Shown here: piece after piece, positions 21,454 through 32,500 of the stretch
How the letters are laid out: each line of letters starts with the position of its first letter
How positions within the stretch are numbered: position 1 is the first letter of the stretch
Assembly (NCBI GenBank): GCA_001579985.1
Contig: LRSR01008614.1
Span: 1 to 33,493 of the forward strand
Length of the DNA stretch: 33,493 nt
From: Hypsibius dujardini
Taxonomy: Eukaryota; Tardigrada; Eutardigrada; Parachela; Hypsibiidae
Direction: 5' to 3'
Position numbers and translations under genes: made by a program
The notes under the pieces: model-generated
Seen by the model: the letters and a program-made list of their open reading frames with translations, nothing else
Told to the model about the DNA's origin: nothing
Databases searched by the model: none

Positions 21454-24400
21454 CTAGACATGCCGACGATACTTCCGCTTGGCGGTGAGGTTGCCGAGTG
21501 TGTAAACCTATAAACCAACATGACATAGACAGAAGATGTGAAAGACATATCTCAAGTACGCGTGAATGGGATTCATTTTTGCGCAGTCATTTGAGTTTGT
21601 TCGCGCGATGAGGGACACATTATTGAGTGGGTCAGCAGTGAAGGTGTGTGTTTGACGTTAAGGGCACACCAATGATCCATGAGACGTACCGATGTGTAGC
21701 CGTCTGCAGTGAAATCGTCAATTCGGCTGGATTCTCCGAATGAGGGTACGGCAGTTCCGTCCTTCTTCTCGGTGAAAACGGACTCTAAGAAAGTTCGTTC
21801 ACCCTCCCAGGCGCTGTAAATGTACTGTAAGGTCGAATAACAGTAACATGTAGATTGCAAATGCAAACGGAGCCAAGAAATGCGCTGCGTAATAACTAGT
21901 TGCATCGGTTTGCTCAGAGACGCTTTACCTCCATCATCCATTGGCCATTGACCAGCTGTTCCTGTTTCTCTCCCAACACAAAAGAAACCTCGCGGATAGT
22001 TGTGTTCACGCCAGACCCGTAGCTCAACTTTTGAATGTAAGTGCCGTTAGGTAGGGCCAGGTACTCTATAGTTGTTTTTGTTGTCAGCTCGGGGAAGACT
22101 GCAATAGAAGTCCGTAGGTGTGTCAAAGTTAGATTAGGAGGCTAGCTAGAATTTTCAAGCCTTTTGCAAAGGGAGACTCACATATTCCATTGGCGAGCGT
22201 TTTGAACGCATCTGTGTTCGTCTCGCTTACATATCGACCCAAAATCAACAACGGAAGCTGCCGACGGTAAAATCGGGTTGCAATAATTGGCAGTTTGTTT
22301 GCGTCGGCACTCTTTCTCTGGTAGTTCTGCAAGCACTCAGAGTTAAAGTTATAGTATGAGAGGGCATTAACTAACAGTGTAACTCGTATGGAGCGACAAA
22401 CAGGACTCTACTGATCGCTAGTAAATAGTCAGACAGCCATATAAATAAATAGACAAACATACACACTGTCAGACACACAATTAGTCATACAAAATAAATA
22501 GACAGACAGACAGACAGACAGACAGGCAGGCAGACAGACAGGCAGACAAACAGGCAGGCAGGCAGACAGGCAGACAGACAGACAGACAGACAGACAGACA
22601 GGCAGACAGGCAGATAGGCAGACAGGAAGACAGGAAGACAGGCAGACAGACAGACAGACAGATAGACAGACAAACAGGCAGACAGACAGAAAGACAAACA
22701 GACAAACGAAATCAGGAGTCTTGCATGCAAAAATTAAAGCGAATAAGAAGCCACAAAACTTGTGCTCAAGGCAGAACAATACATACCGCCACAATCCCAT
22801 TTCGGAAAAAGGTATAATTCGCGGTAAAGCTTAAATCGCCTCCGACATGCTCAAACGCAATATTGAGCTTCGGCTCTTGACCACCGTCGTAGTAGTAGTG
22901 CACCTAAAGGAATTTAAGAGGCTTCAACTGGATGCCAGCATTGCGCACAATGTAGGAAAACTGGAATAGATATCGCATACCTTGAACGTTTTTCCCACAA
23001 TGTCCCGCTCAACATACGCATCCAATTGGAACGGTATATTCTAGAAAAATATATCCTGTACAGTGTCAAATAATGTGTAAAGCGCCGGCTCAACACAAAC
23101 ATGTTTTGCAGGAAATTACTGCGGTTTCGGCCATGCCAAACATGTTCGTGATCTCGTGGTGGAAAGTGACCCCGTTCCGATAAAACCGAATCTTAGTCGG
23201 TGCCTGCGCAAGTGCAATGGACGAGTCCTCTGCAATATCCCAGTCGCATAAGGTAATTGTTTGCCGCCAACTATCATTCGATAATGATTCAGGGACTTAC
23301 GAAACACCGAGTTGAACTCATTGAAATTGGCTTCTTCTTCAGGGGTACCGACGAAAGTTCCGTAAAAATGCAGCGGCAGAGCCCTGCGGAAGTGGCGCGT
23401 GGCCAAAATTTCGTCACGCTTGAATGTCTGAAAAACAAAGATTTTTCATGTCCTAAAACAACTAGTTCCAAAAACTGAATCTATCTGTCATTTTTTTGTG
23501 ACTTGTATGCTGACGTCGGATCCTGCTCTATTTTTTAAGGGGGTTTATCTTTTTGTCTGTTACACTGTTAATTTGTGTCCGTCTGTCTGTCTGTGTCTGT
23601 TTGTCGTCTTGTCTGTTCAACTGCCTGGCTTTCTCTCTCTCGGTTTGTCTTATGTCATCTTGCCCTTTTTCGTGTGTGCCATATATAGGAAAAAATTAAA
23701 AACTGACAGCATTTGCTGATTTCCCGCTGAGGACAGTGAACTCCACCACCCACGAAAGACCGCCCTCTGGATACCGAAATTGAGCACGAATAAGTGTTAT
23801 GTTCGGAAAGGGTCCTTTTTCCACATCAATGATATACTGAAAGTGAAAAGAGATACCGTATTAATCGAACTACCGCCAGATAGATAAGGTAAAACCATCT
23901 TACCTCCATATTGGATCCGTTGACTAATTTTTGTTGCTTCTCTCCAACCACGAAAGGAAAAATATAACTATAAGACTCTGGATCAAAAAGGTACTTGAGG
24001 ACAAAGTGCCGCGCGGACTGGCCAAAATAGACTTTGTTGTTTGGTCCATACGAGGCGTCTTGTGGGACGGCTGCAAAAGATAGTCTTTGGCAGTTGCTAT
24101 ACAAGGCTGTGAATAAAAAGAAAAACTACTAACGAAGTGGAGCTGCAAAATCCCTGAAATTTCTGGATTCCTGATTGCCAACGTTTTCGTAGTATCCTAA
24201 AGCGGCCTTCGGGATGATCCGGCGGTATGTGCGGCGCGCCATAATGCTGTCCAAGACATCGGCATGAGTGTAGGTCTGTGTAAAAGTTGCAATACGTTAG
24301 TTCGTAATACTAAGTATTGTTTGTGTGTAAAGATTTACTGTAACCATCCCGGCCCGGCTGAAGACCGACTCTACTGTGAATCGCATCATGCCGTCCCGTT

Positions 24401-24681
24401 CTTCATAGCGGGAAAATATAGCAGCTTTGTAAGGGTCGCTGGTAGGTTCCAGAATGTACGAGTACTATATTATCAACAAAGAAGATACAGTTTACATCGA
24501 AAGGTAGTCAACAAGCAGACACAGACACACAAATAGACACAGACAAACAGACAGACAGACAGATAGACAGATAGACAGATAGACAGACAGACAGACAGAC
24601 AGACGGATAAACAGACGGATAAACAAACGGATAAACAAACAGACAGACAGACAGACAGACGGATAAACAGACGGATAAACA

Positions 24682-24718
<37 letters not shown>

Positions 24719-25294
24719 TAGACAGATAGACAGACAGACAGACAGACGGACAGACGGACAGACGGACGGACGGGACAGACGGACAGACAGTATACAGACA
24801 TACAGCGTTTTTTTGCCTACCTCAATGGTTTTATCATGGATCTGTAAGGTCATTGGCTCGTTGAATTTGAACGGAAATGAGAGGACATGACTCGAATTTC
24901 CAAAGAGGAATCGATGATAAAACATCTCTCCATCCTGATAATACTGGACAATGTTTTTATCCGCCCAACTCGATGGTAAGCCTGAAAGAGTTTAACACCA
25001 TAATAATAAGACGATGCCACCAATAGTCAAACCATAACAAAATCCCACAGTAGACTCACGAAGTGCTTTTCCAAACTCGGCAATGTTGCCGCGCCCGCCG
25101 GGAAGACTCTCGAAATCGCCCAGGACTACCGGTGGGACCTCCAATTGCTGGCATGTCGGCTTACAGACAGCCAGAAGTCCGCCTAAGCAAACAGAAACGG
25201 ATACCAGTCCAAGCACTGTCAATTCTGGATTTAGTTCAAAACTAAGAGATCACGTACCGCAGAATAGAACTAGGTGATGCAAGCAAATCATCAT
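21454..25294 (-). CDS. Secreted protein with four tandem FABP-like (iLBP/calycin) domains
   Basis: Fifteen minus-strand exons (25294-25258, 25182-25060, 24981-24821, 24464-24339, 24275-24134, 24070-23904, 23836-23708, 23427-23301, 23229-23120, 23040-22981, 22903-22787, 22326-22182, 22098-21929, 21824-21690, 21507-21454) join to 600 residues. A signal peptide ([19 protein letters not shown]) precedes four repeats of about 140 residues, near 30-168, 172-310, 314-455 and 459-600. Each has a G-x-[FY] plus N-F-x-[ED]-F type start, a central FPF/SF-x-x-GE block and ends R-x-[YF]-R-R (R164/Y166, R306/F308, R451/Y453, R594/Y596). The R-x-Y pair is the fatty-acid carboxylate clamp of FABPs. Exon sizes and phases repeat as in single FABP genes. 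Several N-x-S/T sites support secretion. The family call rests on motif and exon pattern, not on a search. Predicted role: extracellular or luminal lipid carrier. Confidence 0.78.
22430..22707. repeat. (CAGA)n/(CAGG)n array, lipid-binding gene intron 11
   Basis: About 210 bases of near-continuous CAGA/CAGG with a looser leader containing AAATAAATAGACA, inside the intron 22786-22327. Confidence 0.93.
23575..23616. repeat. Short CTGT array, lipid-binding gene intron 7
   Basis: About eight degenerate CTGT units within the intron 23707-23428, opposite in orientation to the arrays at 22430 and 24513. Confidence 0.75.
24513..24800. repeat. (CAGA)n array, lipid-binding gene intron 3
   Basis: The longest array in the window, about 290 bases, with CAGA, TAGA and CGGA blocks in alternation; it fills most of the intron 24820-24465. 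Confidence 0.93.
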
Positions 25295-25932
25295 TGCGCC
25301 ACGGTGGAAGCTACCAGTAGAAAAAGTGAATGTTTGTACCTGTACTGCGGCAATACACATGCACTAAAACGTGGAAAATTCGGCGTTCTTGTTTCAATTC
25401 CAGCATGGACGATGAGAGTTGCGATTAGAAAGGAGTGGAAATTTCCGTCTCATTGGGCCTGGACTGCCCTCAATGCTGAAAGTATGCGTAAACGTAATCG
25501 CAGACAATCTCCATGTTGTTTGACGCTGTGCGGGTGAGAGGGCGCGTATCTCGAGACTGAAACGTAACATGATCCAGTAATCGCCCAACGGCGGAGGCTT
25601 CACTCTTTCTCACATTACCATACTACATGATAACAAGTAAATGTGACGTGAGATTCAACAGAACAAGCTTGAAATGAGGATAAAAACAATCGAAACAAGG
25701 AATAACGCAGTAGGGCGCAGGTCAGTTTAGAAGTGAGACGTGTTTTAGCAGGGAGCGTTGATAGGAAGGACGCCTTTCTAGAGCGCACGTCAGTTTAGAA
25801 ACGAGACGTGTTCTAGCAGGGAGCGTTGATAGGAAGGACGCCTTTCTAGAGCGCACGTCAATTTAGAAGTGAGACGTGTTTTAGCAGGGAGCGTTGATAG
25901 AAAGGGCGCCTTCCTATCAATTTGTCCTGGTT
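25295..25932. other. Gap between lipid-binding gene start and MYST gene end
   Basis: A 638-base stretch between two minus-strand genes. It must hold the MYST 3' UTR and the promoter of the lipid-binding gene. Apart from the 69-base tandem repeat at 25712-25913 I see no feature; no AATAAA is evident on the minus strand. Confidence 0.5.
25712..25913. repeat. 69-bp tandem repeat, three copies
   Basis: Three copies of a unit of about 69 bases containing GTTTAGAA, GAGACGTGTT and AGCAGGGAGCGTTGATAG, more than 90 per cent alike. It ends about 20 bases from the MYST stop codon, so it probably lies in that gene's 3' UTR or just beyond. Confidence 0.88.
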
Positions 25933-28900
25933 CTAGTCGATCTTTTTCCGGGTGGTCAGCAGCTTCAGCCAGGGTTTCTTCACAAAAACCGGGTCAATCA
26001 GGATGCCTCGTGTTTTCAGTTCGGCAAATTTGCTCGCATTCTGCTCGAGCATCTCCTGAATGCAATAGAAATTCTCTGCTAAGACACGGTCGTAAGAGTT
26101 TCTTACATTGTTATCTGTCTATCCGTTTAATGTTATGTCATATGTCCGGTACCTTGACTGGCTGCTTCAGTAGCATCAGTTTCTTCGTCTTCGGGTCAGT
26201 CTTAATGAGATCCAGCCTGACAAAGGTGTCCTCGATGTCATCCTTCGCCATGCCTAGCTGTGACACCAGGCTCTCCATCAATTCCCCGAACTGATCGGTC
26301 TTGGTCCAGTTATTCAGTAATGCACGCGAGACGACACACTTCCAGTAGGACGTGAAAGCGAGGAGGCCCGGCCATGACAAGGGTCGTTCCGGGGTCCCTG
26401 GCTTGTGGGTCGTTTTTGCAATGACGTAACCTACGTGAAATCAAGCTCGTGAATTCCAAGTAGGACGGAAACTTAGCAGCTGGCCAAGCGGAAACAATTG
26501 CCGGGAAATAAACCAAGACGAGAGACGAATAGTAATAATAGGAGCGATCGCTTACTTAAGTCGATCAGGAGTTTTCCAAACCCTCGCTGCTCAAACTGAG
26601 GCAAAACGAGGATGCATGCGAGAGTGTTCTTCTCGAGATCTTTGTCCTGCGAGACCAAACAGACAATAGACCCAAGTTACCGCGTGCGCGGAAAACGTCT
26701 CCCAACCTTGGAAAAATATCCAACTGGCCGATAACGCCCGTCCGGACCGCGTTGTGCCAATACGTAGTACATCATATAGATGACGTCGTAACAGACGGCC
26801 TTCGTAGACAGGAAGAAACGCGAGAGAATGGATAAGTTCTGGCAAAATTCCTATAAAATATTTTGTTAGCTGTGACAAATCCCCCTTGGAACTCTTAACA
26901 GAAAGCGCTGGCCAGCGCCAGATGGCGCTGTTCTTTCGATCATCCCGAACTTGGACCATTCACCTTGTTGTTCCGGCCGTCAATCTCGTACACTGCCAAG
27001 TCGCCTTTCGCATATATGTCCATTCCTGGTGGATTCTCCTTGGGGCAGCTGGCCATGTGCCGGGAAAATTGCACGTTATCGTGGTAGAGATTCAGGCAAA
27101 TGTCGCAGAAGAAGACCTCTTTCTGCAGCGGCTCATCGCGTCCCGTAGCCGACATTTCACTGCAACAAAAACGGATGCTAAAATTCACAGGTGGAAACAA
27201 GGAGGTAAAGCGAATTCCACAACCAATGAGACTCACTCGACTTCGATGACATAAGGTCCAATCTGGATCTTCTCGATGAACTTCTTAGATTTCAGTTGAC
27301 CGTCAGTCTCCGGCTGAAAGATGAAAACAGTTTGCTAATATGCGGATCGAACATCTCAAGTTCCGAAGAGGCTGTCGGTTATACTCACCTTGGCAATGGC
27401 ATGGTTAACCTTGCTCATTTCAAAGAGGGTCTTCGAAAACCCGGACGTCCCCTTCAGCAGAGGCGCCTCGAAGACCTCGGTCACTTTCGCCGGCTTGTCC
27501 CGAATGTTGATTTTCATTCGCTCTTCCGCCAGCTTACTCAAGGCTTCCATCTATCGAGGAAACCGATAAAAAATATCGCCAAGTCAGGCAAAAGACTCCA
27601 CCGCCAGACAGGCGGCACATTAACCTAGGAAGATGCCTACCGAATCAATGGCCTTTTTACTGGGTGTCTTCCTGGAAGATGTCGTGCGCAGAGCCGTCAG
27701 AGTCTCCGCGTACGTCTCTGCAGCTTCGTGCGTGATGCGATTGTACCGCGGGCAAGTGTCCAGAGAGTAGTGCTTTGTGTCCCTCCCGTTGAGATGACCT
27801 GAACCGTCGCAACCCTTCCCAATACATGTATGCGGCAGCGGTTCCACGTGAACGTCCGAGTCCTCTGTGGTGGAGGAATCTTCCTGTTCGGCATCGCTGC
27901 TGCGAGACCTGCGAGGCGGCTTCCGGTATGGTTGCCGTTTGGCCTTGGCGGGGCTTTCCTTCTTCTGAATTAGAGCTTTCTTAGCGTCACAACCGAGGAT
28001 TTTGGTGCGCCGGAAGCCTCTGGTGGTGTGCTTAACCTCGACGCAGTCCTTGCAGAGAAACGGTGTCTCATCTGGTAAAAAAGCACCACTCAAATCAGTT
28101 TTATGTAAAATAATAATTAAATAAATCTCAGAAGTTAATTTATTTTAAAATAAATCATCTGATATTTTTAAATTATGAGTAGCAAACAACCGGACTTTGT
28201 CGGTTTAAAGAGTAAATAAATCTTAGAAATCAATAAATCAACCAATCAATCCATCGAGTCTTAAATGTGAAAGAAACGCTGCATGACATTAAGGTAATCA
28301 ATCAATCAGGCAACGAGCCCATCCGCCGAATCCAGAGTCCACGCAATCAAGAATCAACCGATCACTCACTTGAACGATCGAAAACACAGTACGTAACTCA
28401 CCTCCGACGTCCACATCCACGGGTGGAGTCAAGCAAGGTCCATGACATCCCCTGTCACATCCATCGCAAAACATCATCGATTCCTAAAAGAAAAACAAAC
28501 ATAATAGGTAACGTCAGAAATGTTAAGTTTAGAATTGGTTACAGTGTGAATGAGGATGAAGAGTAAAGGTTGGCCATACCGCTTCGCCCGATTTGCAGAT
28601 GATACAATGCTTGCATTCGCTGCATTCCCAGTCGTAGTTGTTCACTCTGCTGCACTTGGCCGGTATTCCCGAACAACGAAAATGATCTGACACCGCAGGA
28701 AAAAAAAATATGATCAACCTTATCCGTCAATCGATCAATCAACTGATCCGATCAATCATCAATTCCCACGATATGACAAAAATCAATCAATCAACCACGC
28801 CCAGCCATCACATGTTCAAGAATACCCACGCCGCATTGCAATCAACGCAGAGAAATGCCACCATACCGCTGTTTAACCACTCATAATGAATAAAAATGTG

Positions 28901-29210
28901 AATCTTCACTTACAAACGTCGTTGCAGAAATTGCAGCGCACATACGGCGGTATCATCAACCGTCGCTTCCGCGGATGCTCGGACACTTCGATCTCCTCCT
29001 GGCACTTGGTACAAGGCACCAACTCCATAATTCCGCCACCAATGAAACTAATCCTGAAGACAAAACGGATTCTTAAATAGAGAGCAAGCAAGTAATCTCA
29101 ACAAATTCCAACAAATCCGGAAGAAATTAATTCTGTGTTGTGTTTTTTCACCGGGCGGCTTACACATTCATGCGCGGTTCCGGTTCGAATCGGACCGACG
29201 CCGATCGCAT
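25933..29210 (-). CDS. MYST-family histone acetyltransferase with double PHD and C2HC fingers
   Basis: Twelve minus-strand exons (29210-29164, 29053-28914, 28686-28580, 28483-28402, 28071-27641, 27550-27389, 27313-27237, 27159-26964, 26850-26707, 26646-26556, 26430-26153, 26055-25933) join to 625 residues. Order: DPF-type tandem PHD fingers (30-135; CTKC, CNFC, YHFRC, CIIC, CDGCDRGCH, CKDC), a basic linker, a MYT1-type C2HC finger (C208, C213, H226, C232), and the MYST domain (about 340-600) with its own zinc finger (C367, C370, H383, C387), KENPPGMDIY, catalytic Cys473, acetyl-CoA loop EQRGFGK and general-base Glu507. These enzymes acetylate H3 or H4 in the nucleus. Double PHD is a KAT6 trait and the C2HC finger a KAT7 trait. 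The autoacetylated Lys position is Arg425. The start is uncertain: the frame stays open to 29354. Confidence 0.88.
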
Positions 29211-29589
29211 CAGCGTACGGTTAGCAGATACGATCACATCTACGTGACGCAACAGCCGTACGTTCTGCCAACCGCACCTCTTATCTCGCACCCAACAAGG
29301 TTTCCGTCCATAGTTCACACATTTTCCATTTATAATTTCCCGCATACTGCGCAATCACTCAGAGATTATCCCATTCTTCCTGATCCTGCTTTCTCATCCG
29401 CTCATGGCATTTATCAGTTGCACCTCACTTCAATAACAGCGTCGGTTTAGCTATCACGGCAAGACACTTAGTAATCTTGACGCCTTTTACCCAAATTTTC
29501 GACTTGGCTCTGGCTTTAATCAAGCAATCAAGCGAATGCAGTCAACGGAAATTTTACTCTTGATGAATTAACTCCGAACGAGCTCTGCC
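29211..29589. promoter_or_regulatory. Divergent promoter region of MYST gene and PMCA
   Basis: Fewer than 400 bases separate the proposed start codons of two divergent genes, so a shared promoter is likely. An alternative upstream MYST start (29354) would shorten it to about 235 bases. No distinct element is visible. Confidence 0.5.
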
Positions 29590-32500
29590 ATGTGTCCGTA
29601 TACTCACCAGCGTGAGCTGGTGGTACCAGGGCCCCGGGCCTCCTACGGCAAAAAGGAATGCGAGGTGCTGATCGAAATTCCGCCGCGGAATTTCAACTTG
29701 AAATTAGAAGACCTCAGCGGTTTGATGGAACTCAACGGCGACGCGGTCAAAGAGCGGGTGGACGCGGAATACGGCTCGATGGTCGGCCTTTGCACGGAAT
29801 TGCATACGTCCGTGACCGAAGGTTTGTGTGAACTTTGCATCTTGTTGGGAAACTTACGGGAAGATTTTTAAAAAATACTTTTGTGTTAGGCATTGCTGAT
29901 GATGCCGGAAAACACAACCGGCGGATTCAAACCTACGGCACGAATGTCATACCGATGAAGAAGCCAAAGACCTTTATTCATTTGATGCTGATGGCGTTGA
30001 AGGAGCCCACGTTGATTATTTTGGAGATTGCCGCGGCGATTTCGTTGGCCCTGTCCATATGGAATATTTTCCGACCGGGAGGTAAACTATAACGTGGGAA
30101 AAGCTTGCTTGATTGATGAATTGGCTGCAGTTATTATGTGATAACGTGGAAAAAGCTTGCTTGATTGATGAATTGACTGCAGTTTTTAGGTGATAACGTG
30201 GAAAAAGCTTGCTTGATTGATGAATTGACTGCAGTTTTTAGGTGCTCTTGGTTAGCGCATGTATGATGTAATTGCGACGAAAATTTGAAATATAAAATAC
30301 AAAATAGAATGCAAAGCAAATCTAAAAGAATTTTTAATTTAACTTAAAATCGATTTAAGCGAAAACATGTTATTATTGAAAAGAAAAGCCGTATTTTAAG
30401 CATCTAAAAAAATATTCTAAATGTGAACAATAATTGAAGTAAATTTGACTCAGTAGTCCTTAAATATGTTTTTAATTACGGATTTTTATTTTAAGATTTA
30501 AGTGAAAGAATAAATAAATTTCGTTTAATATCCCAGTCGCTTTTTTGACAATTAAGACATAACACATGGCCACAATTCTGGGTGTTTGGCTCAAACTCGG
30601 CCCACTCAATTTGCTTGCGCCCAGATAAGGAGTGGTTCGAACTCTGCCATCCAGTATTGTGGCCATGTGTGTACAATGTATTTAAACGAACATTGCATGC
30701 ATTTATTGTAGTAGTGTTTGTGACGAGATAACTCACCACCGCGGCAGATAGTGAAAATTTGATAAGTCTTAAAAAACTAGGTAAATGTTATGTTTTAGCC
30801 GAGGCAGGCGCCGGATCGCATGAATGGATCGAGAGTGTAGCGATAGCGCTCGTGGTCGTTGTCATTGTCCTCCTGAGCGCCATCAACGACTATCACAAGG
30901 AGCAGCAGTTTCGCACACTGCAGAATCGCGTTCATGAGGAACACAAAGTGCCTGTCATCCGCAACGGCAAAATGGCTCCGGTTCCGGTGCAGAAACTCGT
31001 CGTCGGCGACGTCTGTTTGCTGAAATACGGCACGTGCATATTCCTTAGTCAAATGCCTACTAAAATTGTGTATTTAACCACATGAATGTGAAAATCGACT
31101 TTTTCCCTTTCAATGTACAGGTGATGTTGTGCCGGCTGACGGTTTGGTCCTGCAAAGTCATGAACTCCGACTCGATGAAAGCAGCCTGACAGGTAACATT
31201 GTACGCATGAGTAGAAGTGTGATCTCGGTGACGTGCAGAGACGCGTGCAAAGTCATTCTTTGCTGACTCCTGGTTGTTTTGCTGACGCACAGGAGAGTCG
31301 GACCCGGTACGTAAGGATTCGGAAAAGGATTGCCGGGTGCTTGCAGGTATGTGTTGTTTGCTAAAGAGCTTCTGCCGCCGGCTGGGATGGATAACAGCCG
31401 ACGGGTTCCTGCAAAAGCTGTTACATAAGAGGCCGCTTAGTAACGCGTCCTTGATTCTATGAGCGATCGATTTCTGGGGGCACTCTCCTCTCGCTTTTGT
31501 GTTTACCGTGCAAAGCACAAATGATGCCAGCAACTCAAAGAGAATCAAGAGAATCGATAAAACACGAAAATGTTGTTGATCCTCCACATCGAACCTCCAT
31601 AATTGGTGTCTGTTATTATTTCACATGTTGTCTGAATAATTGCCTTTATGCCTGGCTATCTTTGGCCTCTTTGTTTGTCTGTCTCTGCCTGTCAGTCTGT
31701 CTGTGTGTCTGTCTGTTGATGTGCCTGACTTGTCTGTTTGTCTGTCAATCTGTCTCTCTGTTGCCAGTGATTTACCTGCCTGTTTCTGTCTGCCTGCCCG
31801 TCTGTCCCATTCTCTTGGGTTTCGTCAGCTGTTTGCTTATATACCTGTACAGCCTCGCATCCGATAATTGTCTCCTCAGGTACACACGTCATTGAGGGCA
31901 GCGGAAAAATCGTCATCATTGCCGTCGGACTTAACTCACAAACCGGCAAGATTTACAAGCTCCTGGGAACAGTTAACGACAAGCCGAAACACAAGAAGCA
32001 TGCCGGTCAGGCGAATGGTGACGCCCTTCAGCCAAGCGAGTCAGAGAACGCTAGCCTTGACATCCCAATTGACGACCCGGCGCTGAGCAAAAAGTCAGCC
32101 GACACCGCCAGGAAGCTAAAAAACCACTCGGTCTTCCAGAACAAACTGAACGTTCTAACGTACAAGATTGGGCTGCTCGGGTTCGTCTGCGCGTCTGCCA
32201 CTGCAGGTGAGTAACTTTTGACGAGCTTTATACTGTTTGGGTTGGGCTCTTTTTCTGTTCAATACCTTATTTGACATTCTGATCGGCCTCTGAATAGTCA
32301 TCATCATTATCCGCTTCTGTATTCACAACTACGGCGTGCTCAAAAATGATTGGAGCTCGGATGATCTCACAATCATCTTGGACAGCGTAATTGTCGGCAT
32401 TACCATCCTCGTCGCGGCCATTCCGGAGGGACTGCCTTTAGCTGTGACACTGACCCTGGCGTTTTCCGCAAAGAAGATGATGCAAGACCACAATTTGGTG

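Noticed and set aside
24473-24925. Cys/Leu/Ser/Val-rich frames over CAGA/CTGT arrays (here and at 2050, 3778, 9393, 20407, 22429)
   Set aside because: These are translations of tetranucleotide repeats inside introns.
25183-25222. Alternative hydrophobic exon start for the lipid-binding gene
   Set aside because: An upstream acceptor is also in frame, but the TTGCTTAG site has a better pyrimidine tract and yields a normal signal peptide. I cannot exclude the longer form.
26056-26137. Longer last MYST exon, or a stop by read-through at 26138
   Set aside because: Acceptors further upstream give the wrong phase or a 34-base intron; CATTCAG at 26056 keeps phase and frame and yields the C-terminal extension expected of the family.
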